Shown here: one piece after another, positions 45,293 through 53,890 of the stretch
Position numbering within the stretch: position 1 is the first letter of the stretch
Layout: every line of letters begins with the position of its first letter
Source: an uncultured Collinsella sp.
GTDB lineage: Bacteria; Actinomycetota; Coriobacteriia; Coriobacteriales; Coriobacteriaceae
DNA length: 64,000 nt
Assembly: GCA_900541175.1 (NCBI GenBank)
Contig: UQIT01000011.1
Location: 1-64,000, forward strand
Direction of reading: 5' to 3'
Translations under genes and position numbers: made by a program
Notes under the pieces: generated by a model
Told to the model about the DNA's origin: nothing
Database searches by the model: none
The model's input: the letters and a program-made list of their open reading frames with translations, nothing else

Positions 45293-46146
45293 TACTGCTG
45301 CACCTCCTTGGACCTCGTGGCCTTAAGCTGAATCATGGAGATGGCTACGACCAGGATGCAGAAGATAACCGCCTTGGCCTGACCGATGCCCTGCCATGCG
45401 ATACCGGCACGCGAATAGAACGTGTTGTAGATGTTCAGGGCGAGCATCTCGGTGGAGTGCGCGGGAGCGCCGCCGGTAAGGGCGAGGTTCTGGTCGAACA
45501 GCTTAAAGCCGTTGGTGATGGACAGGAACAGGCAGATGGTGATGGTCGGCATCAGGTTAGGGATCTTAACCTTCCAAAACGTCTGCCATGCCGTGGCACC
45601 GTCGACCTTGGCGGCCTCGATGTAGTCGGACGGAATGGACTGCAGACCAGCGATGTAGATGATCATCATGTAGCCGACCTGCTGCCACAGGGTCAGGATG
45701 ATAAGGCCCCAGAAGCCAGCAGCAGAGTTAAGGGCGATGAGCTGGGCGCCCACGTTGGAGAGCAGGCAGTTGATCAGAATCTGCCAGATGTAGCCCAGCA
45801 CGATGCCACCGATCAGGTTAGGCATAAAGAAGATCGTACGGAAGATGTTGGTGCCCTTGAGCGCTTTGCGGGTGAGCGCCTGCGCAATGGCGAGGGCGAT
45901 CACGTTGATGAGCACCGTCGACAGGAAGGCAAACGCCACCGTAAAGAAGAACGACGTGGAGAACTGTGGATCGGACAGTGCGCGCACGTAGTTCTCGATA
46001 CCGACAAAGTGCGCATTGTTGATGGTAATAAACTGGCAGAACGAGAGATAGAAGCCCTGGATAAAGGGGATCACGAACCCGATCATAAACGCCAGGCACG
46101 TGGGCAGCATAAAGAGCGGCCACCAGCGCTTGAGTGCTTTGCCCAT
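45292..46146 (-). CDS. CUT1 sugar ABC permease (MalF type)
   Basis: 284 residues, six predicted helices. The EAA loop is DYIEAAKVDGATAWQTFWKVKIPNLMP. N-terminus starts KRWWPLFMLPTCLAFMIGFVIPFIQG. It forms the heterodimer with the MalG-type permease. Confidence 0.92.
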   Translation of the reverse strand: MGKALKRWWPLFMLPTCLAFMIGFVIPFIQGFYLSFCQFITINNAHFVGIENYVRALSDPQFSTSFFFTVAFAFLSTVLINVIALAIAQALTRKALKGTNIFRTIFFMPNLIGGIVLGYIWQILINCLLSNVGAQLIALNSAAGFWGLIILTLWQQVGYMMIIYIAGLQSIPSDYIEAAKVDGATAWQTFWKVKIPNLMPTITICLFLSITNGFKLFDQNLALTGGAPAHSTEMLALNIYNTFYSRAGIAWQGIGQAKAVIFCILVVAISMIQLKATRSKEVQQ

Positions 46147-46166
46147 AATAGGGTCCTTTCAATATG

Positions 46167-46202
46167 CAGGGGGCGGGCAAACCTACGTCTGCCCGCCCCC
46201 TG
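46167..46202 (-). promoter_or_regulatory. intercistronic hairpin between binding protein and permeases
   Basis: CAGGGGGCGGGCA and TGCCCGCCCCCTG form a 13-bp perfect GC stem with no T-run. It probably stabilises the binding-protein mRNA end and lowers permease expression, as intercistronic hairpins do in mal operons. Confidence 0.7.
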
Positions 46203-46233
46203 TCGCTAATCAGATAGCTTGGGCAGCAACTAC

Positions 46234-47550
46234 TTACTCGGAAGCAGCCTTCTCGGTCTTCCAGCCATCAACGAAGGCGTTCTTGACGCCGTCCCACTTG
46301 GTGTTGTCGGCAGCATAGGCAATCAGAGCCTGCTTGAGGTTCTTCTTCCACTCCTCAGAGGGGATGTAGACGAAGTCCCAAGCGACGGTCTTCTTGCCGT
46401 CCTTAGCCATAGCAACGGCCTGCTGCGAGAAGACGTTGGTAGTCTCCTTGGCGCTCTTGAACGGAGCGGTCAGGCCCATCTTGTCGGCGATGATGCTGGT
46501 CGGGGTATCAGCGGTGACGCACCAGTACATGAAGTCCTCGGTGGCCTTCTGAGCATCCTCGGAAGCCTGGGAGCTCACGCACCAGTAGTTCTCGCCGCCG
46601 GAGCACAGGCCCTGGTTCTCCTCGCCGTCAACGCCGATGTAGATCGGCAGCATGCCGAGCTGGTCGTCGGTCATACCGGCCTTGGTGAGGTCAGCGTATG
46701 CCCAAGAGCCGTTCTGATAGAAGACGGCCTTGCCGGTTGCGAACTCGTTGGTGGCATCGTCGCCGGTCTTGGAGGCAAGCTGCGAAGGATCGCAGGTGGA
46801 GTCGGTGATGTACAGGTCGAAAATCTGCTTGAAGTTGTCGAGATACTCGCCCTTGATCTCGTCGTCCTCCTGGTTGTGCTCCTTCTCGAACTCGTAGTAG
46901 AGCGGGAGGTTGGCGAGGTGGGTGGTGTAGCGCCAGCTGGAGGAGTCATCCATGCCGGCAGAAGTGAAGGCGCCCTCAACGCCAAGCTCGTCCTTGCGGG
47001 CCTGAATGTCGTCAGCGCAAGCCTTCAGCTTGTCGAAGGAGTTGATGTCCTCGGCCTTGTAGCCAGCCTTCTCGAGCAGCTGCTTGTTGTAAATGATGCC
47101 GTAGCTCTCCTGGACCCAGTCGATGCCCAGATCCTTGCCATCGGACTGCAGAGCCAGGGAGTCGTCAATGAGCTCACCGCGGAGCTTGGTATCGGACAGG
47201 TCGGCGCAGTAATCCTTCCAGTTCTTAAGACCGGTGGGGCCGTTGACCTGGAACAGGGTCGGAGCGGAGCTCTTGGACATCTCGGACTTGAGCTTCTCCT
47301 CGTAGGTGTTGGAGGCAGCGGTCACGATCTTGACCTCGACGCCCTTCTCCTTCTTATAGGCCTTGGCGATCTCCTTCCACTCCTTGTCGACCTCGGGCTT
47401 GAATTGGAGGAAGTAGACCTCGGCAGCGTCACCAGAAGCAGAGGAGCCGGAGCCGGCGGAGCCACCGCAGCCCACGAGACCCAGACCAAGAACCGCAGCC
47501 GCGGAACCAGCAAAGCCCAGGAACTGCCTTCTGCTCATTTCGTTCTTCAT
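46234..47550 (-). CDS. sugar-binding lipoprotein of the CUT1 importer
   Basis: About 438 residues. Starts MKNEMSRRQFLGFAGSAAAV with a lipobox LGLVGC, and a twin-arginine motif (SRRQFLGF), so it may be a Tat-exported lipoprotein. The mature part is a cluster-B binding protein (EVYFLQFKPEVDKEWKEIAK; WCVTADTPTS). Substrate is probably malto-oligosaccharide, trehalose or a related glucoside, judging from malQ, glgP and the TreR-like gene. AAAGGGTGG precedes the start. Confidence 0.9.
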   Translation of the reverse strand: MKNEMSRRQFLGFAGSAAAVLGLGLVGCGGSAGSGSSASGDAAEVYFLQFKPEVDKEWKEIAKAYKKEKGVEVKIVTAASNTYEEKLKSEMSKSSAPTLFQVNGPTGLKNWKDYCADLSDTKLRGELIDDSLALQSDGKDLGIDWVQESYGIIYNKQLLEKAGYKAEDINSFDKLKACADDIQARKDELGVEGAFTSAGMDDSSSWRYTTHLANLPLYYEFEKEHNQEDDEIKGEYLDNFKQIFDLYITDSTCDPSQLASKTGDDATNEFATGKAVFYQNGSWAYADLTKAGMTDDQLGMLPIYIGVDGEENQGLCSGGENYWCVSSQASEDAQKATEDFMYWCVTADTPTSIIADKMGLTAPFKSAKETTNVFSQQAVAMAKDGKKTVAWDFVYIPSEEWKKNLKQALIAYAADNTKWDGVKNAFVDGWKTEKAASE

Positions 47551-47638
47551 TACAATCCACCCTTTCACACCGTGGCGGCACCCTTTGCCGCCGCCTTCGG
47601 AGATTGGCTCGGGGACTTTGCCCCTTTTGCTGATTTGT

Positions 47639-47745
47639 ACAATACGCTATTTGGCTAGTTGTTTGAACAAGTATTACTAGAGCGGTAGAAAAACTTCGGT
47701 GAACGGTAATTTCAACTTGATACTTGACAAGTTTTGTATAAACAA
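47639..47745 (-). promoter_or_regulatory. ABC operon promoter with two TreR-like operators
   Basis: On the minus strand TATTGT (47639-47644) is a possible -10. TTGTTTGAACAA (47659-47670) and TTGTATAAACAA (47734-47745) are palindromes close to the known B. subtilis TreR operator TTGTATATACAA. CGGTGAACGGT (47697-47707) lies 53 bases from the -10. AACTTG and CAAGTT (47714-47733) form another small dyad. Confidence 0.62.
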
Positions 47746-47763
47746 TTATTTGTTATCGAATGC

Positions 47764-47818
47764 AGAGAAAACGCCCGGTCAAGCCGATGTACCGTCGGTT
47801 TGACCGGGCGTTTTCTCT
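47764..47818. terminator. long-stem terminator of the TreR-like gene
   Basis: A 24-bp stem with one mismatch (47764-47787 with 47795-47818), ends in AGAGAAAACG/CGTTTTCTCT. It may work in both directions. Confidence 0.8.
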
Positions 47819-47856
47819 TTGAGGCCATGAGTCTCGTCAGGCTGCGAGCTAGCCGG

Positions 47857-48576
47857 CTATCGCTTGGAATTGACGCGGTAATGGAAGATCTCGGGGTGTG
47901 TGCGAGTGTGCGTCACCTCAAACAAGATGCCATCCGAGGTGTACGACTGACTCTCCATGACGGCAACGCAGTTGTATTTGCCGAGGTCAAGATAGCTGCA
48001 GTCCTCATCGTTGGCGAGCTCGACACTCACCGTACGACGGCTCGCCATCACTTTGACACCGCGCTTGTGCTCCAGATAGCCGTAAATAGAATCTGCCGCG
48101 ATCTCGGGAGTCAGGCCCTTGGCGATCGACGCCAAAAAATAGCCATGGTCCACTTGGCGCGCGTCGCCGTTGAGGCTTCGGACACGCACTACGCGAATCA
48201 ACTCCTCGCCCACCTTAAAGCCCAGGTGACGAGAGAGTTGCTCGGTGCAAACCAGATGTTCGAAAGACTTAACGTCCGTCGATGCAACGGCATTGTTGCG
48301 CTTTGCAAACTCGCCAAACGACTCAACCTCTTCGAGTGCGCCCAACATGTCGGTTTCGCCCTTAAGCCAAATAACGCGCACGCCCTTGCCGTGTATGGGC
48401 TGCACAAACATCCCGTCGGCCAGCATACCCAAGGCGCGACGGACGGTATTGCGAGTGCATCCGAACTCCGCGGTCAGCTCGGCTTCGGTTGGCAGCATCT
48501 CCTGAAACGCATAGGTCCCATTAATGATGCGCGAGCGTATTTCTCGGTAGATTCCTTCGTATATCGCTTTTGGCAT
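47857..48576 (-). CDS. treR: TreR-like GntR regulator
   Basis: 239 residues. Winged helix at 1-75 (YEGIYREIRSRIINGTYAFQ, LTAEFGCTRNTVRRALGML) and a UTRA domain. The order and the end (FEVTHTRTHPEIFHYRVNSKR) resemble TreR of Firmicutes, whose effector is trehalose-6-phosphate. Palindromes like TreR operators occur in its own upstream region, the ABC promoter, the PTS-HAD promoter and malQ. Divergent from the PTS-HAD gene. Confidence 0.78.
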   Translation of the reverse strand: MPKAIYEGIYREIRSRIINGTYAFQEMLPTEAELTAEFGCTRNTVRRALGMLADGMFVQPIHGKGVRVIWLKGETDMLGALEEVESFGEFAKRNNAVASTDVKSFEHLVCTEQLSRHLGFKVGEELIRVVRVRSLNGDARQVDHGYFLASIAKGLTPEIAADSIYGYLEHKRGVKVMASRRTVSVELANDEDCSYLDLGKYNCVAVMESQSYTSDGILFEVTHTRTHPEIFHYRVNSKR

Positions 48577-48630
48577 TGTTTCACCTCTACATTATTCATT
48601 TCCGGCTAGGCACGATAGCATTTCTTAAAG

Positions 48631-48642
48631 TTGTTTAAACCG
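48631..48642 (-). promoter_or_regulatory. TTGTTTAAAC operator of the TreR-like gene
   Basis: TTGTTTAAACCG, 55 bases upstream of the start codon; the core GTTTAAAC is a perfect palindrome. Suggests autoregulation. Confidence 0.55.
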
Positions 48643-48739
48643 AATATCGGTAAAGCGACAGGATTTAACCGTTGACGGTTTCTGTCATGCCCAAATCGGT
48701 TTCGCTCAAAACTGCCGGTACGACAATCGTCTGGTCCTC

Positions 48740-48764
48740 TACAATGAATCCATTGTTTAAACGT
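48740..48764 (+). promoter_or_regulatory. -10 and operator of the PTS-HAD gene
   Basis: TACAAT (48740-48745) followed by TTGTTTAAACGT (48753-48764). An operator just downstream of the -10 would block transcription when bound. Confidence 0.58.
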
Positions 48765-48805
48765 TTCCCCACGCGCAACGCGCCTCGATATTCGGAAGGC
48801 AGAAC

Positions 48806-51256
48806 ATGCTGCAAAAAATCCAACGCTTTGGCGGGGCAATGTTCGCGCCCGCCATGCTGTTTTCTATATCAGGCCTCATGGTCGGCGTCTCCGCTCTCGC
48901 AACGACTGCGGACATCGTCGGCGATCTCGCCGTATACGGAACCCCTTGGTACGTTTTTTGGACCATCATCCAGCGCGGCTCGTGGACGGTCTTTAAACGC
49001 CTCCCGCTCCTTTTTGCCGTAGCGCTGCCCATCGGTCTTGCCCAAAAACAACCGGCTCGTTGCTGCCTCGAGGCTCTCGTCGCCTATTTTGCCTACTGCT
49101 TCTTTTTGAGCGAGATCATTAAGCTGAGCGGAGACAACCTTGGACTTGAGTACCCGTCATCTTTGACCTCCGCCAGCGGTATCACCGTCATCGACGGCAT
49201 CAAGACGCTCGACACCGGCATTATCGGCCCGCTGGCGGTATCGGCAACCGTCGTTGCCATCCATGACCGCTTCTACGATGCCAAGGTTCCCGATTGGCTC
49301 GGCGCCTTCTCGGGCTCCTCGCTGGTCTACCTCATCAGCTTTTTTGCCGTGTTTGCCCTTGCTACTATCTCGGCCGCCATCGTGCCCTACGTATACGATG
49401 TAACCGATACGCTGCGTCACGCGCTTGCAGGCGTCGGTCCCTTTGGCGTGGGCATCTTTGTCTTTTTAGAACGAGCACTCGAGCCCTTTGGCCTGCACCA
49501 CCTGCTCTACATGCCGATCTACTACGACAACCTGGTCATTAACGACGGCATCTACGCCACGTGGAGCAGTTTGCTCCCCATCCTCTCCCATAGCACGCGC
49601 CCCCTTAATGAGCTTGCGCCGTGGGCCGGTTTTACCGCCACCGGCTGGGTCAAGCTCTTTGGTCTTCCTGCCATCGCAGCTGCGTTCTACTCCACCGCAA
49701 AACCCGAGCGCCGCGCCGGCCTCAGGGTCATCCTTGTTCCCGCCATCATCGCCTCGGTGGTTTGCGGCGTTACCGAGCCACTCGAGTTTCTCTTTATGTT
49801 CACCCACCCCGGGCTCTTTTTGCTCTACGCCGTCTTATCGTCTTGCCTTGCCACAACCATGAATCTCTTTGGTATCGTCGGCATCTTCTCGGGCGGCCTC
49901 ATGGAGATGGCAGCCTTCAACTTTATTCCGCTCATGCGCACGCATGCCGGTGCCTATCTTTTGGCGCTCGGTATCGGCCTTGCCTTTAGCCTCATCTTTT
50001 TTGTTAGTTTTCGAGCACTCATCTTGGTCTATGACCTTAAGACACCGGGCCGCGAGGATCATGTTGCCAATCGCGCAGCAATCGATTGTTTAACGGGAAG
50101 CGACTTTGCCAAAGAGCAATCCCCCAATGACGAGGTCGATAGTCGATCAGATCAAGATCACGTCCTCGCTGAGCGAGTAATTCAGCTTTTAGGTGGCGTT
50201 GGCAATATCGTGGGCGCAACCAACTGCGCCACGCGCCTGCGCGTCGAGGTCGCAGACCCTTCCATCGTTGCAGATAACGCGTCGTTTGTCGCGGTGGGCG
50301 CCAAGGGCCTCATCATTACGGGCAAGACCGCCCAGGTGGTCATCGGCATCTCCGTTCCCCGCGTTAAAGAGCATTTTGACCAGATCATGGGCCTCGAGCC
50401 GGAATTTGTGCCCACCACCTCGGCCTCCCCTGCCGCCAGCGCAGCCCATAAGCGCGGCGATATTTGCTTCTTCGATATCGACGGAACGCTCGCCTGGCAA
50501 GACCCCAAGCTCGCCCAAGACCTTCCCGAAGACGAGCGGGACCTCTCCCCCTATCCCAACGAGGCGGTTTCGCAGGCAATCCGAGAGTTTGTCGCCAACG
50601 GCAACATGGCCTTTATCTGCACGGGACGTACCCTCAGCTGCATCCACCCCAAACTTCTTGAGCTGCCTTGGACCGGCATCGTCTGTCTTGCGGGCGGTTA
50701 CGCCGAGATCAACGGACACGCAATTCGCGATCTGTCGATGACGCCCAGTATGCTGCAGCGTCTTGCCCCCTACCTTGAGCAATCGGGCGAGGTCATCCGC
50801 TTTGAGGGCCTCAACGGCGTCGTGCGCATGAGTGCCGATGCGCCCGATGCTCCCGGATACGCGCGCACCCTGGGCGACGCAGTCACGCAGCTGCAACATT
50901 ACAGTGTCTACAAGATCTTGATGTCTACATCGCTCGCCAACCACATCGCTCAAGATAAGGCACTTGAGCCGCTGCTGTGCTTTAACGAGCTCGAACTCGA
51001 GGTGACCGAAATCTCGCCCCGCGAATGCACGAAGCGCGGGGGCATCCAGTCTGTACTCGACGCCCTCGACCCCCACCACGGAACCGTATACGGCATTGGC
51101 GACGCCAGCAATGACGTCTCGCTGATGAACGCCGTCGATGTCGGTATCGCCATGGGCAATGCGCCGGACTATCTCAAAAAGCGCGCCGACTACATCACCG
51201 ACTCGGTCGACAAAGATGGCGTCGTCAAGGCGCTCGAGCACTTTAGGCTTATATAA
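48806..51256 (+). CDS. PTS IICB fused to a HAD (Cof-type) phosphatase
   Basis: 816 residues, three modules. Residues 1-405: IIC of the glucose/maltose family (GFTATGWVKLFGLPAIAAAF; GVTEPLEFLFMF). Residues 455-530: IIB with the phosphocysteine in GATNCATRLRVEV. Residues 551-816: HAD hydrolase with motif I FFDIDGTLAW, motif II FICTGRT, the Lys in CTKRGGIQSVLDAL and motif IV GIGDASNDVSLMNAVD, all catalytic residues present. No IIA domain, so phosphate must come from a separate EIIA-Glc. The fusion implies import as sugar phosphate and immediate removal of the phosphate, a logic known from the Enterococcus MalT/MapP pair. GGAAGG precedes the start. Confidence 0.88.
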   Translation: MLQKIQRFGGAMFAPAMLFSISGLMVGVSALATTADIVGDLAVYGTPWYVFWTIIQRGSWTVFKRLPLLFAVALPIGLAQKQPARCCLEALVAYFAYCFFLSEIIKLSGDNLGLEYPSSLTSASGITVIDGIKTLDTGIIGPLAVSATVVAIHDRFYDAKVPDWLGAFSGSSLVYLISFFAVFALATISAAIVPYVYDVTDTLRHALAGVGPFGVGIFVFLERALEPFGLHHLLYMPIYYDNLVINDGIYATWSSLLPILSHSTRPLNELAPWAGFTATGWVKLFGLPAIAAAFYSTAKPERRAGLRVILVPAIIASVVCGVTEPLEFLFMFTHPGLFLLYAVLSSCLATTMNLFGIVGIFSGGLMEMAAFNFIPLMRTHAGAYLLALGIGLAFSLIFFVSFRALILVYDLKTPGREDHVANRAAIDCLTGSDFAKEQSPNDEVDSRSDQDHVLAERVIQLLGGVGNIVGATNCATRLRVEVADPSIVADNASFVAVGAKGLIITGKTAQVVIGISVPRVKEHFDQIMGLEPEFVPTTSASPAASAAHKRGDICFFDIDGTLAWQDPKLAQDLPEDERDLSPYPNEAVSQAIREFVANGNMAFICTGRTLSCIHPKLLELPWTGIVCLAGGYAEINGHAIRDLSMTPSMLQRLAPYLEQSGEVIRFEGLNGVVRMSADAPDAPGYARTLGDAVTQLQHYSVYKILMSTSLANHIAQDKALEPLLCFNELELEVTEISPRECTKRGGIQSVLDALDPHHGTVYGIGDASNDVSLMNAVDVGIAMGNAPDYLKKRADYITDSVDKDGVVKALEHFRLI

Positions 51257-51369
51257 GCAGCCGGCACGCGCACACGTCCCGTTTCCCCAAATCGCCAAAA
51301 CAGACGCGCCGGCAACTCCAATGTGGCAATATGGTATCTGCACACCGCAACGATGCAACCTAAGAAAGA

Positions 51370-52395
51370 ATGCGAGAACCCGTGTCCAGTCCGTTTACCA
51401 GCTTTTTAGCCCAGCACTTTGACCAGATCAACGACTATCTGGCCACGTTCTTTGACGGACAGGCGACCTCTGCCGATATCGAGCGCTACCTGTATACCCC
51501 GCTCTCGGCATTTACCGCCAATGCCGGCAAGCGCCACCGCCCGCTCATCTGCATGCTCGCCGCCACCGCAGTGGGCGGCAGCTTTGAGAGCGCCCGCAGC
51601 GCCGCGGCGGCCATCGAGCATTTCCAGTCGGGTGCGCTCATCCACGACGACATCGCCGATAACGGGCAGCTGCGCCGCGGTAAGCCCTGCATGCACCTCA
51701 CCGAGGGCACGGGGCTTGCTATCAACTGCGGCGACCTGGCACTTACCATGGTCACCAAGACGGTTCTCGACGACCCCACGCTGGAGCCCAACGTAAAACT
51801 CCGCGTGCTCCACGAGCTCACCGAGATGATCGTTCGTACCATCGAGGGCCAGGCGCTCGACCTGGGTTGGGTACGCGACGGGCGCTTCGACATCTCGGTC
51901 GACGATTACCTGGACATGGCGACGCACAAGACCGCGTACTACAGCGGAGCCACGCCGCTTGCCACCGGAGCCATCATCGGCGGAGGCAGCGAGGAGCAAA
52001 TTGAGGCGCTGCGCGCCTTTGGCCTGCACACGGGCCTTGCCTTCCAGATTCAAGATGATCTGCTCAACTTGATCGGTACCAAGGAGGCCGCCAACAAGGA
52101 CTTCCGCACCGACATCACCGAGGGCAAGCGCACGCTTGTCGCCGTACACGCCCTCTCCGATGAGCGCTATCACGACGAGATTGAAGCGATCCTCTCCTCG
52201 GGCACCGAGGACCCCGCGCAGCTCGCGCGCGCCGTGGAAATCTTCCAGGAGACTGGCTCTATCGATTACGCCCACGCCTACGCACTGGACCTGACCGCCA
52301 AAGCTAAGGCCGCCATCGAGGACGTTTCGCTCGACCCGCATGCACGCGAGCTGTTCCTCTCCATGGCAGATTTCTTTGTGGAGCGCCTTAACTAG
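51370..52395 (+). CDS. polyprenyl diphosphate synthase
   Basis: Trans-isoprenyl chain elongation, for menaquinone or undecaprenyl-type precursors. 341 residues, all-helical. First Asp-rich motif LIHDDIADNGQLRRGKP; second is FQIQDDLLNLIG, where Asn replaces the last Asp of DDxxD. KRHRP supplies the IPP site. It could be octaprenyl- or heptaprenyl-type; chain length cannot be judged safely. Confidence 0.9.
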   Translation: MREPVSSPFTSFLAQHFDQINDYLATFFDGQATSADIERYLYTPLSAFTANAGKRHRPLICMLAATAVGGSFESARSAAAAIEHFQSGALIHDDIADNGQLRRGKPCMHLTEGTGLAINCGDLALTMVTKTVLDDPTLEPNVKLRVLHELTEMIVRTIEGQALDLGWVRDGRFDISVDDYLDMATHKTAYYSGATPLATGAIIGGGSEEQIEALRAFGLHTGLAFQIQDDLLNLIGTKEAANKDFRTDITEGKRTLVAVHALSDERYHDEIEAILSSGTEDPAQLARAVEIFQETGSIDYAHAYALDLTAKAKAAIEDVSLDPHARELFLSMADFFVERLN

Positions 52396-52533
52396 CGGGG
52401 GTTATAAAACCTGTCAGCAGCGTATTTGGGTACAACTTGCTACACTGTTGAGTGCATGTTTATGCATCCCTTTGCGTTGTCTATCCGACACACGCTCAAA
52501 TAGTACGAATGGTACGCCGAAAGGGGTTCGTTC

Positions 52534-53439
52534 ATGGAACCTATTACAACGGGCATGCAGGGAGCAGCCGTCGAGGACGTCCAGTCCCGCCTTCTGCAGC
52601 TCGGCTATACAATCGATGACACCGAGGTTGCCGACAAGCGCTTTGGCACCACCACCGAACAGGCTGTTGGCACCTTTAGGCTCGATAGCGGCCTTGCCGC
52701 TGGCTGTGCCGTCGATATCCCCTGCTGGAGCGCTCTGGTCGACGCCTCGTATAAACTGGGCGACCGCACCCTCTATCTGCGCATGCCCAATTTCCATGGC
52801 GCCGATGTGCAGGCCCTGCAGCGCGCTCTCAACGTTTTGGGCTTTGCCTGTGGCGAAGACGACGGCTACTTTGGTCCGCATACCGAGGCCGCCCTGCAGC
52901 AGTTCCAGGAAAATGTCGGCCTGTTTGCCGACGGCATGGCCTTCCAGGACACCTACGCCTACATCAACCGCCTGCACCATGTGTGGGAGGGCAAGCCCTC
53001 GGTCACCGAAGCCGAGTCCCGCATCGGTTTTGCTCGCGCCGCCAACGTGCTCGAGCGCTTCCAGATTGCCGTTATCGGCGAGGACGCCATCGCACGCAGC
53101 GTTGCGTCGCGCATGTGGAATATCGCCACGGCAACGACCGACAACAGCGGCATGATGCTCTGTGACTCCGAGGTCCCAACCGACGTTGACCTGGTGCTCG
53201 AAATCGCAAGCGACGAGCTGCCCGCCGACGCCGCACCGCGCGCCACGATTGCCCTCGCCGAGTGCCACAACCTGGCCCAGCGCATCCGCACCGCCAATGT
53301 CGCCGCGCAGCAGAAGCCGGCTCGCATTCGCATTGAGCTCACGGGCATGACGCGCTACAACGGCACCTTCACGGCCAGCGACGCGCAGACACTCGCCGTA
53401 CGCCTGCTCGATGGCGTTTGCGATGCCCTCGCAGATTAG
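52534..53439 (+). CDS. CwlM-like protein: two PG-binding domains and a degenerate C-terminus
   Basis: 301 residues without a signal peptide. Two PG_binding_1 repeats (about 8-70, GMQGAAVEDVQSRLLQLGY; and 80-140, GADVQALQRALNVLGFACG) are followed by a region of about 140 residues that recalls the Amidase_3 fold but has no DPGHGG-like zinc motif. That arrangement, cytoplasmic with a probably inactive amidase, is like actinobacterial CwlM, an activator of MurA. The match is by architecture only. AAAGGGG lies eight bases before the ATG. Confidence 0.55.
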   Translation: MEPITTGMQGAAVEDVQSRLLQLGYTIDDTEVADKRFGTTTEQAVGTFRLDSGLAAGCAVDIPCWSALVDASYKLGDRTLYLRMPNFHGADVQALQRALNVLGFACGEDDGYFGPHTEAALQQFQENVGLFADGMAFQDTYAYINRLHHVWEGKPSVTEAESRIGFARAANVLERFQIAVIGEDAIARSVASRMWNIATATTDNSGMMLCDSEVPTDVDLVLEIASDELPADAAPRATIALAECHNLAQRIRTANVAAQQKPARIRIELTGMTRYNGTFTASDAQTLAVRLLDGVCDALAD

Positions 53440-53477
53440 GTAAACTAAACGAGTTGCTTTTGGGCAACACCACACAT

Positions 53478-53552
53478 TGGGACGTAGTTCAACGGTAGAA
53501 CTCCGGTTTTTGGTGCCGGCTGTTGGGGGTTCGAATCCCTCCGTCCCAGCCA
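53478..53552 (+). tRNA. tRNA-Gln (anticodon UUG)
   Basis: 75 nt with encoded CCA. Acceptor TGGGACG pairs with CGTCCCA; anticodon loop TTTTGGT gives UUG; T-loop TTCGAAT. Confidence 0.95.
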
Positions 53553-53561
53553 TTAAAATTG

Positions 53562-53598
53562 AGCGCCCTGAGCCCATAACGGCTCAGGGCGCTTTCTT
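53562..53598 (+). terminator. terminator of tRNA-Gln
   Basis: GCGCCCTGAGCC and GGCTCAGGGCGC pair perfectly, followed by TTTCTT. A degenerate copy of it lies near 53650-53682. Confidence 0.85.
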
Positions 53599-53607
53599 GT
53601 GGGCAAG

Positions 53608-53624
53608 CGGAGGGATTCGAACCC
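53608..53624 (-). repeat. antisense copy of the tRNA-Gln T-arm
   Basis: The reverse complement, GGGTTCGAATCCCTCCG, is identical over 17 bases to tRNA-Gln 53527-53543. It begins 56 bases after the tRNA end; the tRNA-Leu counterpart begins 57-58 bases after its tRNA. Confidence 0.8.
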
Positions 53625-53745
53625 GCAAGGAATCTACCTATATAAGACAGACGCCCCAGGCCCATAACGACCAAGAGCGCCTTGCATCTAGAATTATCAG
53701 CCCTGTTCCGAAAAGCGAGCCGCATGCAACAACCAAGTAACCACA

Positions 53746-53882
53746 GGCCCCGGGAGAGCGGGGACACCGGCTTAGGTTTATCGCGAGTTCCGCACGAACA
53801 GGAGGCCACTTAATGTGGCCTCCGTCGTGAGCAGGACTGTAGAGCAGGAAACCTAAGCCGGTGTCCCCGCTCTCCCGGGGCC
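53746..53882 (+). repeat. cruciform element copy B
   Basis: Perfect 34-bp arms (53746-53779 and 53849-53882) around a 69-nt core starting ATCGCGAGTTCCGCAC, inner hairpin GGAGGCCAC-TTAAT-GTGGCCTCC. It ends nine bases before the stop codon of the next minus-strand gene. Confidence 0.9.
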
Positions 53883-53890
53883 GGCAGAAT

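Larger units (their letters stand above)
47551..47856. other. regulatory gap between the ABC operon and its GntR gene
   Basis: 306 bases with the ABC promoter and operators (47639-47745) and the GntR terminator (47764-47818). No gene. Confidence 0.6.
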
